64,000 nucleotides of DNA. Source: Scortum barcoo. Taxonomy: Eukaryota; Chordata; Actinopteri; Centrarchiformes; Terapontidae. Position numbers and translations under genes: made by a program. Where the stretch lies: NCBI GenBank assembly GCA_023238725.1, contig CM041531.1, positions 7,973,113 through 8,037,112 on the forward strand, written 5' to 3'. Positions 40,640 through 54,149 of this stretch are shown here, piece after piece; position 1 is the stretch's first letter, and each line of letters starts with the position of its first letter. The notes beneath the pieces are model-generated. The model was not told the origin of the DNA, did not search any database, and was given only the letters and a program-made list of their open reading frames with translations.

Positions 40640-42770
40640 TGAAGAAAGTAAGAAAGGCCTATCCTCAGCGATTATAAATAGGTTTTCGAAAATATAACTT
40701 TTATATACTGTTTTTACATTCATCATACAATTTAAGAGCACCAAAAACTGTCTCCAAAATGATACTGTACTGATCCTACATGTTTTATAATACTTTTTAT
40801 TACAGTTTATATTAACGCAGATGATTTAGCTTTGGCCTGTCATGAAGCTTGCCACTGATGAGCTGCCAGTTTCCATACTTTTTGTTTTTGCTGTGTATTT
40901 AGTATATGTGCCTGGTATGGAGTGACTATTCTTTTATTAAACACCACAAGATGGCACTGTGAGTCCCATGGATTCACAGTAACTAAACAGTATTTCTTAC
41001 AGCAAAGCAAGTTCAAAGATTTACAGTTACTATAAATGTCAAAAGTGTTTTTACACCTGAAAAGTAAAGATATTTTTAAAATTAAAGCCTGAAAACACAA
41101 CAGAACTACAACAGCTTACACATTAACATTTGGTATAAATCACTAAATAAAGTGCATTTCCCAGACAATAAGAGAAAAAATAACTTATTGCATATTTGAT
41201 AAACCTTTATGTACTAAGCCTCAATGAGTTAATAAACAGCTTCCTGTGTTGACAGGCCCTGTCGGTGTCACATCCTTCATTTCATCTGTTTTATTCCCTT
41301 TAAAGTGTTTTTTGCTCTACTTACCACCTGATGGCGGTGTTGTTCACTGATGACATCTCTTGAGGTTGCTGTCCTATTCTGTGTTTGGGAAAAAATGTAG
41401 GATAACAGGAGTGATCCATAATGAAGGTATTTCATCTCAAAATAATGCGCAAAATGTCATGATAATTATCTTTTTCTGCCATGTTGTCCTTGCACGTAAG
41501 ATGGTTCTTCTGTCGTGGGATGACCAACACTTTGTATATTCAGACAGTCATCTGTGTTGGAGATGATTTAAATATCATCTTCTGAGTTTTGTTGAGTCAA
41601 AGAGCAGCAGGTGGTGAATGTGGCAGCAGAGTGTCTGTTTTATTGGTGAGCTATCAGTAATGGGTACTCACTCTATGTAGGTGGCCACGACTGGACTTAA
41701 ACCAGCTGTTGTTAAAGTTGCAGAAGACAAACTGTAATGACACAACTGATGTGAAGTTAACTGTGTAAAATTTGGTTTCTAACCTTTATTCATTCTATGA
41801 CGTATTCCTCCTACATTATTTTTTTGTTGTTATTTTAGCTTTAACATTTCTAATGTCAGACTCAACCAAACAAAATTGCAGAAATTAAAACCAGTAAGTT
41901 TATTCTGTGATTGTGTGGTGCAGAAGAAGCTCATCACACCCATTTTAAATCTCCCACTGAGTCTGTCATTGGCTGACTTTAGGCTCTATTTTATCAATCA
42001 TTTATCTGTCAGGTTATTGGTAGGCTGATTGGTTGATATGTGACACCACAGCTTCAGCTACATGGAGGCAGGGCAGGAGCCAGGACCCCCTCCTTCTCCT
42101 CCTACAAAAACCCTTCAGTTTATGAAATGTTCTGATTTTTATTATTTATTTAGTTTTTGCATGATGATCTTTTTCAGTCTTTTCCAGCGTCTGCCCTGAA
42201 TGAAGTGTTTCCTGAATACAACTTTTTCATATTTTGTGCTCAATATTTTTAATGTGAAGGCTTCAAAATATGATGATGATAATAATAATCGCCTGTAAGT
42301 GGAATTTTTCCCTGTTATTGTTCATATTGTTTTACAGTAACATGTTTTTTTACACTGCAAATAGATTGTAATTGTAAAAAATGTAACATTAATGCACATA
42401 TTAATCTGGGAATACCATCAAATAATGGTCATTCATGCTGTACGTATCTTCTGACCTCACTACTGTAATCGCACTTTTAATTAACATAGAACTGAATTCA
42501 TTATTATTCAACAATGAATTAATTAGTGAATTAACAAGGAAACAATCAAGCTAGATTCACAAAAGTGTAGACTAGCTGAATGCCCTTAGCATTAAAGCAT
42601 CAGCAGATGCAATTACAAAACAGCTTTAATTAGAAAATAATTTGATAAAAGTGTTTACAGATAAAGCTCCAACAAGAGCATTTTGGGAAATGTGTGAAAA
42701 AAAAAATATCAATGCATACTTGTCAGAGATTTGACAAAATGGCAGCTGAACCAGTGTGAGTTACCATAGC
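40640..42770. other. Intergenic region downstream of psma4
   Basis: AT-rich sequence with no exon or RNA gene recognised. Short ORFs have no family signature. In mammals the nicotinic receptor gene CHRNA5 follows PSMA4; no trace of it is seen here. Confidence 0.5.
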
Positions 42771-43020
42771 AACAGCATCTTCGGCTTCATAAAACTCGAT
42801 TGTGATTGGCTGAGCTGTTTTAAAATACAAATATAAACACTCACCTGCGACCACCTTACATCAGAGTATTACTGCACTGAGCTAATAGTTTAAAAATGTC
42901 AGATTTTATCACAAATTTTGATTTATTGGACAAGCTAAATCTGGATCAGTGGTTGAAAGAGGAGGAAGATAAAAAAGAAAAAAGAAATTACTGAGAGGAA
43001 AATTAAATAGCTGAAAAAGT
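42770..43020 (+). repeat. Dispersed repeat with ATACTCTGATGTAA motif, copy 2, with a short ORF
   Basis: The motif TTACATCAGAGTATTACTGC (42856-42875) is the reverse complement of the 38256-38275 motif, with one difference. GATTGTGATTGG (42798-42809) also matches. A 33-codon ORF starting MSDFITNFDLLDKLNLDQWL begins at 42897 and ends at a TGA, followed by further stops. This may be the remnant of a transposon coding start, but it matches nothing I can name. Confidence 0.4.
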
Positions 43021-43539
43021 TAAGGACCATTAAACAGACAATGTGGGCTGAGAAACATCAGACTGCTGATTTTAAAACGATCACTAAACTGGAGCTAAAC
43101 CAGGTTTTTCCATCAGTTTTTATGCCACAACGGGAAAGATGAACCCTACCTGTGCGTCGCTTGGCAACCATTCTGCTAAACCTTGCTGATGAATTACATT
43201 GCGTTACGTTATCAGTAAATTATTATTCTTATTTTATGAGATCTTATTAGGTATACGTAGTGACCATTTCATAAAAGTCTCATAAGGCTGTGATTTACAG
43301 TGATTTGACAACAGCTAAGGAGCGCTGTTAGCGTTGTTACATCAGACCTCTTGGAGCTTATTGCTTAAGTAACCGACTGCTGGTAGCAGAATAACATGTC
43401 TGCCTTTATATAAACTAACTAACAAAAAAAAACAAAAAACAACACTTATCCTTTACAAGTTCCTATTAGTAGACTCTCTTAGTGACATTGCCCTGTTAAA
43501 CATCGAGATATATTTGAGTCACATCCGAGATAAAGACTT

Positions 43540-44460
43540 GGCCTGCCTCCTTTTCATTTGACGTCAGCCTTTCGGTTATGATCTTACGCGGAGTTAAAAC
43601 TTGTAAATCAACAGCGCTAATTCATTTAAAGGGCAGACGCAGTGAGGTCATGGCGTTCACATGAGCTCTCGCAGCGTTGAGTGGGAGGATCTTTGGCATC
43701 CGAATGACTGGAGCAGGCCTCCCCTACTGATCCTGAGTCCACCGACACCCCCCTTCCACCTTTCTCCAGTTTGTCTGCTTAATCTGGCAGAATTAGGGTA
43801 GTGTAAAAATTTAATTTCCATGCCCAAAATATATATTGACTCAACAGTTCCTCTCGGGGATCTCCGAGGCTTTTGCCAGCCCTCTTTTTCATGCTCCTCC
43901 AGAACAAGGCAAGCACTCCAGGATGACTCCAGACTGGAGGCCCACGAAGGTCCGGCGTGATGAAGCAGATAGGGGAGAGCGGGGCAATCTGTTGCAGTGT
44001 AAACACAGCCCCAGAAAAGCACTGGAATGTCTCTGCAGTGGGAGCTGGAGTACGAGGTCAGCCGGAGGCCAAGGCAGGTGGTATACATCAGAATCGAGGC
44101 TGACATCTCAGCATTAACTTATCCAAACAAGAGGCAGGCGGTGTGTTATCCTGCGAGCGTTAGAGGAGGAGGAGCAGGAGGAGGAGATAGAGGAGGAAGG
44201 AAGAGAGAAAAAAAAGGGTGGGGGAGTTCAAGCAGACAGGAACGAGGGGAGGGGAGTGTCCCTACAATGCATCTTCCCATCTCGCCCTCAGTCCCAGAGG
44301 GGAAAAACACCAGTTAGCATACGAGGCTAAACATCACGTGAGACTCGCTGCCGTCTCGAAGCCCTCGATCTTGATCCTGTTACTGATAATTGGAGTCGTG
44401 GCCACGAATCACCAACAGGAGCTTTACGTCACGTCGAACTGTGGCCAGTAAACGTTCAAG
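43540..44460. promoter_or_regulatory. Candidate conserved non-coding block 3' of psma4
   Basis: A GC-balanced block in AT-rich surroundings. It contains TTTGACGTCAGCC (a CRE-like TGACGTCA near 43558) and GCGCTAATTCATTTAAAG. A purine-rich GGA run spans 44160-44240. Open frames on both strands (up to 149 codons) have no recognisable family. Regulatory identity is a guess from composition. Confidence 0.25.
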
Positions 44461-44864
44461 AGCCGGCCTTCCTAATACTGTCGCTTAATGTGTTTATTTA
44501 CTGTGCTCATGCTGGTGTTTTTGGACTACTGGCTGTGAAGATCTACAGTTATCATCACTTTCTTCTTTGACCATCAATTTTACATATCGTCTATTTCATA
44601 AGAATCATATATACATATAAGTTTATAGAAGTTGTGATTATTGTTGTTGCTGGGTTTAAAATCAGTCTTTGCTGGTGCAAATTAGTACTAGTGTATACTG
44701 AAAATGTCATTTTTGCTTTTGAGTTAAGAACAGTTTGGTTTAATGTGCTTTCAAAAACAGAAGGGTAAAATTAATAAATGGTAATTTGTTTATCATTTTT
44801 AAAGCTGCAGATGCAGTACAGCCAAAAAAAGGCACTAAATACTAATTATAGGCCCCTGACCTTG

Positions 44865-45015
44865 TTGAATACATATTTTTAGGGCATTTTATGCCTTTAT
44901 GAGACAGTGGACAGGAGGGAGATGACAGGAAATGACATGCAGCAAAGGTCTCCAGCCAGACATGTTCTTTATACACCGGGATCCTGCAGCTCTTTAACTT
45001 TAAATCATAGAGTTG
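44865..45015. repeat. Dispersed fish repeat (ACATGCAGCAAAGG type)
   Basis: It contains CTTTATGAGACAGTGGACAGGA, GAGATGACAGGAAATGACATGCAGCAAAGG and then CACCGGGATCCTGC. This is the order of a very common fish short repeat, normally ending in a CGAACCCGGG-like block. It is degenerate. Confidence 0.65.
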
Positions 45016-45019
45016 TGGC

Positions 45020-47790
45020 TCTTTGCTCATTTTTCCTCGTGAAGTAGGTCATATTTTAACATGTAAAAAGTACAGTATGAACCTCAGCATTACAAAATAT
45101 ATATCTATTCTGCAGTTTTGTAAATGGTCCAAGATGTGAGGTCCAACCCTGTCTATGTTTTGTATGGGAAGTTTAAACTGTGGATGTTATTTTATTATAT
45201 GTTTTACAGACACATGTAGTGAAGAACAATGAACAACATTTCTATTCAGTGAAGTGGAGCACCAGGATGACATTTTACAAAGTGGAAACACTGAACTAAA
45301 GCACCAGTGCTTTAGTGCTGTGTAATGTTTTTACTGTGAGTGTGATACTTCAGTGCCTTGTCTCAACTTTGCATTACAGTCACAGTCCAAAAGAAAATGA
45401 TAACACTATATTTCAACCATTACTGACACACTAATCAGTTTTCATGCTTCATTGCAAGATTGAAATAGAAACTGAAATATAAGCAGCTTTTATAAACTCA
45501 TCCAGCTCCTGGACTGGACCTGATAATCGTCTCTGGATCAGATAACTCACTTGCTAAGTCACTAGTTCACTGGGCAATAACGCCAATGAGAGATAATGTG
45601 AAGCAGAAAAAAAAAACAATCACAGTACTGTGAACTGGGAACTGTGCAGCACCCACATCGAGCTTTCATGGATAACAGCCATAATAACAGACCTCTGGTT
45701 ATACAGGATTGTTGGTATCATGCGGAGCCAAGTGTAATTTTCATTTAAGAGCTATAAACTCAATGTTAAGAACCTAAAACCCTGAAAAAAAAAGTCTTCA
45801 GAGCTTGTGACCTTGGTATCTTATCCTGAAAAGCAACACCTGCGGCCCGACTGCCGAGCGTTTTGATTCAACGTTACTTTACTCTCACTGACAGTACCGC
45901 TTACCGTCAAGCTCCTATTTAAAGCCAAGGCCGCTCACTGGTGTGTGAAATCCTGACCTTACTGGGAATCAGGAATTAAATAATCTTCTCATCCATGACA
46001 GTAATTTTGCAAGCGGCCTGCAAATCCTCGAGATTACAGACTCACTGCTCACCACCAGATCAAGACGGTTCACCATAAATGGAGCAGAGTTGCAGTAAAC
46101 AGTAATTACAAGCGGGGCTCCTGATACGACCTATTATGGAGAGGTATATGAAGCTTTTTGTTGCTGCTGGCACATGATAGCATGTTTTGTGGTCCAGAAC
46201 AGCACCTTGGCATGGTCACATTTTTGGGGCTAAATATTTACATGGCCTTGGAATAATATTACACGGCTGTTGTCGAGAAAGCTGTTTCCTGTTTTAACTT
46301 CATGCTGCTTTCAGGAAAAAAAAAACTCAGACCTCTCATATTTATAAAATCTCATTATTGGACAAACCCGATTTCATCCCACAACATTAAAAAAGTTAAA
46401 TGTCTCAAACAACACCTCGGTGGCAGTTTGTTATGATTGTCCGGGGTTATTTATTTGAATCTGTAGTCTGTTTAGAGGGGCTGTTCTCATCATTTTCACT
46501 TGTTGTTTTCACTGCGGGAAAAATGTTCTTGCAGACGTGCTGGACTGTTTCTGCTTTGGAACAATGACCACTTGTCGCCGCTTTCCTAATAAGGTTGTGG
46601 AGATGAACTCCTTCGTGTCGAGAGGCCATCAAGTAGTAAAATCAGGCATGGAAAGCTCTAAACCTGAATTTAGCTTCTAGTATTTTCCACCTTATCTGTG
46701 AGCCATTCATAATATCTACAACATAATGAGTGATTTTACATGCACACTTGGGGTTTGAGCTGTACTTATGTGTTGTAAAAAAAACATTATTATTATTTCA
46801 GAAACCTGAATAAGCTTTGATTTGTAGAGAAACCATGATACAGTAGCTTGTGTTTACCTTAGGAAACTACAATAATGGCCTTCAAACACTCATAACTCAG
46901 GTTAGCAAAATACATGATATGAAAAAAACAAAATAAAAAATAATTAAATCAAAACTAAATCATTTAATGATACCTTCTACACTGATATTATTCAAAATAA
47001 ATTGAAAGATAGGTAGTGTTGTTGGTCTTATCTTCCATTATTGATCAGATAAAGAGACCAAATCCAGCAGTGTGGTAAAAGCGGCCGCTTACAGAAAGAA
47101 ACCAAACTGGATTCGACTCATACAGAAATGATTCACAGGGGCTGAGTGTGGAGTTAAAAAAGGCAACGTATAAACAGAATATCCAGAATATCACCAAACC
47201 AGGATCAGACTCAAAACCAGTTCACAAGCGTTCATGTGAACATACTCGATGCATCACTCAGCCCAAACTACTTCAGCTACATCTCAAAGAAAGTGACTAT
47301 TTTTACAGTTTGGCTTTTAATGTACAGACTCCGTCATGCTCAGCGAGAGCCGCAGAAGAGCTTGTGTGCTGAGACTGAATAAGATCAGCTACGAGCTCGA
47401 CAGCCGCATCGTGACGATGATGAGACCAAACATGATGTATAACTGATGTTCCTCCACATCACCAGTTTAATGTGAGCCAGAATATATTAATTTATTTTAA
47501 TACATTGAGATGTGTCTAAATATCAGTGGTGGAATAAGATATAAAGAGCAATACAGCTTTATGTATATTATATTACTGAATTATATCTAATATTGATGCA
47601 TTAATGTACACATCACTTTAATGTTTCAGCTGGTAAAGGTGGGGCTCATTTCAAGTACTTTATATTCTTCAGAGTAGTTTAATACATAATAACACATCAT
47701 CATTTATTAGCTGATGTTTAAATACTCTGAAAGTGTAGAGAAGCATAAAATTGAAATACTCAGGTAAAGTACAAGTAGCTCATAATTATT
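45020..47790. other. Gene desert, part 1
   Basis: No coding exon, RNA gene or clear mobile element recognised. Sequence is mostly AT-rich. A GC-balanced stretch near 45830-46130 looks like the CNE candidates elsewhere in the desert, but conservation is untested. Confidence 0.45.
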
Positions 47791-47794
47791 ATTT

Positions 47795-47935
47795 ATTGTA
47801 CATATTGTTTTTGTGTTTATATTGTCTCTATTATTTAATCTCTCTCTTTAATTGTTGTTTTTGAGATGCTGTAACAGTGAAATTTCCCCACTGTTGGATC
47901 AATAAAAGATTATTTTATCTTATAATTAATACTTA
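47795..47935 (+). mobile_element. Non-LTR retrotransposon 3' tail
   Basis: It ends GCTGTAACAGTGAAATTTCCCC, ACTGTTGGATCAATAAAAGATT, then ATTTTATCTTAT. This is the best match in the window to the common fish LINE tail with AATTTCCCC and GGATCAATAAA. It is 5'-truncated. Confidence 0.65.
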
Positions 47936-47939
47936 AGTA

Positions 47940-50435
47940 CAGCACGGTGCAGCTCAGTACGTCTCGCATAAGCGCCTTGTTTATGTTGACATTAGAGGTG
48001 TGATACATGGTGAGCACTAACTGGTTGAATATCCCTCCATTATCCTCTCCGTGTTTACTGCTGCCACCAGCTGAGCGAGAATCTGCTGTTTACTGAGACC
48101 TTTTTACCGCAGGTCACCGGGCTTCGAGTAATTTGTGAATCTCGTCTTTGAATCCAGATTCAGTGTAAATTTGCCAAATCAAGTCAGATACAGTAAACAT
48201 GACATTACTATTTTGTCTGATTTACCAAAAAAAAAAAAGAAAATACAATAATTCTCACTGGCTGAAGTGGATTTTTGTATTTTCACATTTATTTAACGTC
48301 ACAGCTGAGTTTCAGGTATCATTTTTCTGTTTTCTCTCTTTTCTTGTACAAAAGAATGAAATCAGAGAAAGCTCCTCTGTCTCATCAGCCCTGTGACAAA
48401 CACAGCTGACATTTTCTACCTTTGATTGTCCAGTTGGACCAGTTAACTTTTGACGTCGTGTACACACACTGAGTTTTGCGGTCGGTCCACGTCTTCCTGT
48501 GTTTTTACATGTCCTTTCAATTTACAAGTTAAGTAAAACAATGACATAGAAAAATGCATTCTCCACAAAAATCAAAGACTTATGTAGAGTCAGACTGAGG
48601 AAGAGCCTGTAAGATTTTAGAAAATGAATTTTTTAATAGTTATTTCTTAATGAATAGTCCTTCTATTAGACTGAGATATGCATTATGATCACATAGATCA
48701 CATTTTTGGAAACAAGTTTGGTGCAGTTTTCCACACAGAGGATTTCTCGATGGTTTCAGGAAAGCTTTCAATAACTCAAGGATATTATGTCGTTCAGATG
48801 CCTGTCTTAACGTTGTTGCATGCTGTATTTAATGTCTGTGACCTTCTTGAAGTACGCTGAATTAACTAAAGACACATCAGCAAATACAATGTGACCCATG
48901 TCTTTTCTTTAAAGGGCTGGAGTCAGATATTTCCAGCAGGTGTTCATTCTGTCTTAAATATCTTTCTTCTCCTCGTGACCTCAGTCACCTTGACCTGCCC
49001 GACTGCAGCTGGCCAGCGTGAGTTTCCTTCAATGGGCCCTTTGTTTCCCTTTATCAGCTCCTCTGAGACAATATTCTGATTTATATAATATGTTGTACTT
49101 TGATCCCCCCCCCTTACACACATGTACTCAGACACATCATTTCATATTCAGACATACAGAGACACCTTAGGGAGGATGTTTAGTTTTCCAGAGTAAAGAT
49201 TTGACTTTAAGTTTTACTTAAATAGTAAAAAAAAAAAATGACCGGAGCAACAAAAAAGCAAATCTTTCTACCAGAAAGCAAAGTAGATTAATCAGTGCAG
49301 ACTTAAATTAAAATGAGATTTTCTTGTTAGTCTTCTAAAATTAATCTGAACATTTTTGGGGTTTTAAATATGCAGTTCAAGTCTCTGTCTGGGTTCATGT
49401 CATGTGTACATGTGGGCAGTCAGCTATACATGATACTGCCTTCACCATGTTTCAGAAAAGTTTCAGAGGCAAAGTTGGAGAAGTTTTGGCCCACGCCTAC
49501 ATCCATTGTCTCAACTGGAACATCTTCCATTGCCCCATTTAGATAAAGCTCACCCAGAAACTCAGTCTGTTACATTTTTGATAAGAGATGAGCCCAGAAA
49601 ACAGCGGGCGGCATCTAAATTATGCAACCGTTTGCGTCCTCTTAGGGGAAAAAGTAGAGTTGGGCTGAGTTGTCGGAGGGAACAAGCCATGACAGGTCTG
49701 TGCATGGGGGGGTTGGCGACCATGCATTATGAATGGTGCTAAGTATGCCTCAGCTGCAGGAGCTGAGTGGAGGCGATGGAGGGCGATGGGATAGTGCCAA
49801 CCTATTGGCCGCCCGCGGGTAATGCACTTCACTTTGCCTCCACCTCCCAAAAAAATTCTCTCTACATCAGCTGCCCCCCATTACTGCACCCGCCTTTCAA
49901 TACAGCACCTGCCACAGCCCTAAAACGTCCACCTGAAGAACAGAAACTCCACTTTCAACAAATAAAATTCACACAGCTTTGCAGAGGATGACTAATAGGT
50001 TGTAATAGACTGCACTTTCTGGGGGCGAGGTGGAGTTTCAGAATGATTCAGATGGGCTCTTTAGATAACTTTCACTTCGGATGCTCTTTGCAACAATGAG
50101 GCCGCTCTGTTTTTGTTTAAATGCTTGAAGCTTTCATCATCTCACCATATTTTAGGCATTTCGGTTCTTGAAATTCATCAAGAATGTCTTACGAAGGAAG
50201 TAAAACTGCAGCCACTCAGCATGAAGTGTCCTTTTCCCATCAGCACAAAGAAATACAGAACCAGACTCTCAGACGTTTCTCAGCGACTTGGCCTCTGCAG
50301 GATATCAAAATTATTACACTTACGCAGGGCAAGGAAGTATTTGGGCTCAGGATTAAAAACACTCTTTTTCAATTAATAAATAAAGGATAAAGTAATACAT
50401 TTAAATGTTGGTTTGATGTAAGTTTTCCTACCACA
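47940..50435. other. Gene desert, part 2, with CNE-like blocks
   Basis: No gene recognised. GC-balanced blocks occur at about 48950-49090 (GTGACCTCAGTCACC, then TTTATCAGCTCC) and 49440-50030 (CCATGCATTATGAATGG, a POU/homeodomain-like core). These are candidates only. The rest is AT-rich. Confidence 0.3.
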
Positions 50436-50439
50436 TTTC

Positions 50440-50515
50440 TGATAATAAGTAAATCAGCTTAAATTTCCCTGTGTGGAATCAATAAAGTTTATCTTATTTT
50501 GAATTATTTTATCTT
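50440..50515 (+). mobile_element. Non-LTR retrotransposon 3' tail, short
   Basis: It reads AAATTTCCCTGTGTGGAATC, AATAAAG, then TTTATCTTATTTTG. Same tail type as 47795-47935, with only the last part retained. Confidence 0.55.
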
Positions 50516-50519
50516 GATC

Positions 50520-53500
50520 TAGATGATTGATGATTGTATTTCAGTATTTGTTTCCAGTTATTGGCTGTTAATCTTTAATGCATCACTTTTTATGTCGTCT
50601 TCAGCATGGTTCTTTTTATTGGCCTTATAAATTTAAATATCGTGTTTATACTCCATTTTATATTTTCCAGTAAACTGAATATGACACAACACAATCTGAC
50701 AAATATTGTAAAATGAGTGCCAAAGCAGGTCAAAGACAAATTTCATGGTTCACATCTTCTTACTTCTTATGAGCTTTGAATGAGTGAATATAGCATATGA
50801 TTTACGTGGTTTACATCCATCTAAAGTATCAGTATTTCCCTCTCTCACATTAGGAGAGTCATTTGAACTGAAATAAGAATGTGTGAGTCACTTCCTCTTA
50901 ATATTTAGATGGATTAGAGTAATGGAAAGTGCTTGACAAATCATAAACAGAGGAAGAAGTCACCTTACGACCTCTTTTCACAGGTCTTTAACATGCAACT
51001 GAGGCAGACTGTGTTCAGACGACATGGACCCAGTTTACTGAATCTGAACACATTTCTGTTTTCTGATTTTCAGCCCATCAGTCGAGAGGTTGTTTTTATC
51101 TCGATTTGACATTATTATTTGTTGCAGTTGCAGCCATGTGCTGTATTGTTGAACACATAAACAGTGTCCTTCATCCTTCACTCTACTGTCTCCCCCAAAC
51201 TATCCATTTTTTTTATATATATATTTTTTTATTTTTGTATATATATTTTCTGACATTACTTTGTATTAATTGTTTTTCAAAATGGCCACCACCCAAGCCC
51301 TCTGCTTCCTGTATGAAATGTCCCATGATCCTCCAGCTCTCCTCATGCAGGCGGGCTGCAGGGAAATCCCACCGGAGTCCTGCACCGCTCAGCTGAGTCT
51401 CCTAACCAAGTTTAATATTTGATGAAATTAGTTCTGCTCACTGCTTCTGCACTCTTACTTCTGCTGAATGCCTCCCAGCTCTAAATTGCAACCAGAATTT
51501 TCCCTCTCTGTTAATGGTTGCTGCGTTTCACTCGTAATGAGTCACAATTTAAAGCTATTTGCAAAGAAAATTCCACCTTTTTAGCAGCAGCCTCATTGTT
51601 GTGTGAAGTGTAAGCAGTGATTGTGAAACATATTTAATATACAACTTTCACAAGAGGCAGCCTGTGAAAATATACTGAGTGTGTTTTATGCAATAGCAAA
51701 TGTGTGGAAGTGTTCACATTATGTAATGTGTGCAGACTCGCACGTGCAAGAGGAGGGAAAATCTGAAGAAAAGGCTGAAACATGTTAAAGGAATAGTTCA
51801 TATATATATTCTGCAGTTTGTTGAGCTGAAATAAACAACAAATGGAGGCAGTTAAATCATTTTAAACCTTAAAGCAGCACTGAAAATGAGTTTTAAGCAA
51901 TAAAATACAGAATATTTATTGAATCACTGATGCTCGCAAATGTCTTTTCTGTGATTTTACTTTTAAACAAACCAAATAGTTTCCACTCCCTCTGGTAAAA
52001 AAAAGATCTTAAGTGCCTCGGATATTAAAGATGTGCCTAAAAATGATCTTGCAGTTCATAGAAGTAATAAACAAACATTTATTTCATATTGAGAAAGTCA
52101 CAAAAAAACTTAAAGACTTAAAGAAGTAAAGTTCTCGTACAGTGTGGACACAGTTCATTCACTCCTGTCGAACTGTGGCTTACATGAATGCACCTACACA
52201 GACAGTACATGTTTAATACCATATCACTCTTTATGATGAATAACCTTGGCTGGATTAAGTCACTGTCGGGCCCCTGTTGAGTCCCCTCAATATCCCCTCC
52301 ACTCTGCACAGTCTCTTTGCCTGGTTGATAATCCATCTTGATTATAACACATATATACAGTATGTATAAATCTCCTTTATTTGTCTCTCTATATAAACAG
52401 TTTTTTAAAGCTTTTCATTTTTTGACCTATTTTAGATTACTGCTGTAGAATCTATTAAGTCAAATTACATTGAAATTCTTGTTTGTTTTTCCAAATAGTT
52501 TTCCCAAAGAAACTTAATCACTGCTTAGATTATTTTTACTGGCAATGAGGTGCGACATTTTTGTACCACACGCAACTCATTGGGAGGATTTTAGAGTCGC
52601 TGATGGTTCAAAATGCAGGGCTTGTTTTGGTTAAATGTTAATTAACCAAAGTGCTGTGAATGCCTAAACACAATTGTACAAATATTTAATAATGTTTTAA
52701 TTGCTATAAGTGGATGTTGCAGAAAAAAATAAATGAAATATGTTGTTGGGGAACATTTTGTAAATATGTTTCCTCATTTTGTTGATAAGACTTCTATTTA
52801 TGGGGGCATTATATTTCTCTAAAAACATAATATTTAGCAGACATGATTCATATAGTATAAACCAGTGGGATCATCAGCTCAAAACACTTAAATGACTTAG
52901 ACTGCCTTTAAAAACAGAATAAAAATACAATTTTGGCAATGTTGCCCTTAAATGTCTCTGTGTTTGTATATAAAAAGAGGACAATCTGAAAAACTTCTTA
53001 GAACAGCTCCTCTTAAATGCCGGAAGGAATATTTTGGTTTCACAAGATAAATGATAAGCAGCAGAAATATGATTAAAAGTGAAGATCTTTTCCTTCACGA
53101 GCTCCCTGGCTGAACTGTGTTACATCCAGGTAGAAAAGGCCTTCATCTGTTTCTCGCTAGAGTGTAATAAATTAGAGATGTCACACTCCGAACTCAGGTT
53201 TCAGGATGAGCAAGTGGCGTAAAAGCCCGGTGTTTATTTGGACCAGATTGATTTAGTGTCTCTGAGTGGGACTGAGCTACGTCCTGCTGCTATTAACTGC
53301 CTTGTTATTGTCCATTAGATGAGAGCCATGCCTCGGATCTGTGGAGCAGAGAGGGAACGATGTGCGGTTTAACATGTGTTTGGACTGGAGTCCTGTGATT
53401 GATGCTCCGCAAGATTTACATACCAACACTTACAAAGGCCGCACAGCGCTGAAGGCTGTGCTGCAAGATGTGGTAAATGTTACTTTTAAGAGAGAGACAA

Positions 53501-53680
53501 AAAAAAAAGTCATGTTTAAGAGGATCAAATGTTGTTGCAGTGCCTTGTATGCAATCCTGTGACTTCCCTGACAAAAGTCCAGCTGATCTGTTATCATTGT
53601 GTAATGTGGAAAAATAAAAAAGGTTAATTCGTTACCAGAGTTATAATAATTAATCCGGAAAGGGAATGTTAATTAGACGC
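50520..53680. other. Gene desert, part 3
   Basis: AT-rich DNA without recognisable exons or RNA genes. A short TTAAAGGAATAGTTCA motif near 51785 resembles the end of a fish non-autonomous element, but no body could be followed. Confidence 0.45.
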
Positions 53681-53684
53681 CGAG

Positions 53685-53885
53685 GCAGTGCATCCAATAG
53701 TCGTCGAGGTATTTCACCCTGAAACACAAATGTCAGCCTCATGGTGGCGTTACAGGAAAAGTCAGGAGGATTCAACATCTGGACACCAAGAACGTCTGTA
53801 AAAACATTAATGCAAGTTCATTGAATGGCTGTTGAGATATTTCAATCTTTGACACAAAGGCCCACTTTGTTTGAATTGCTAAAAT
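53685..53885 (+). repeat. Dispersed fish repeat (CCTCATGGTGGCG type)
   Basis: It contains AATGTCAGCCTCATGGTGGCG, GAAAAGTCAGGAGGATTCA, and GGCTGTTGAGATATTTCAATC in order. It is a familiar high-copy element, of the same composite family as 27080-27280. Confidence 0.65.
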
Positions 53886-54149
53886 TAAAAAATCATTGTT
53901 CCATTTTATCCGGAGGGGCTGAGTCAACATGAGCAGGTTTTTTAACTCTGTGATAATATCAGATGGAATTACAGGTTAATATTTAGTCCATTGACACACC
54001 AAAGGGCAAACCTTAATGTCGATTTCTCGGCTTGAAGTTAATATTTGAAATATGGTGTTGAAACATGTGTTGGGCTACCGTAGAAAGCCACGCTCTGTGT
54101 TGCTCTACACAGTCGGCCTATTCATTAAGTCTTTAATGTAATGTGATCC

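Noticed and set aside
40640..42770. Search for CHRNA5 or IREB2 exons next to psma4, expected from mammalian gene order
   Set aside because: No receptor or aconitase-type motif was seen in any frame.
43657..44106. 149-codon open frame on the - strand, with overlapping frames on the + strand
   Set aside because: No domain or signature, frames open on both strands, no splice or start context. More likely a low-stop GC-balanced non-coding block.
53640..53700. AATTAATCCGG and TTAATTAGACG motifs as a CNE
   Set aside because: They directly adjoin a recognised dispersed repeat (53685-53885), so the stretch cannot be called conserved from texture alone.
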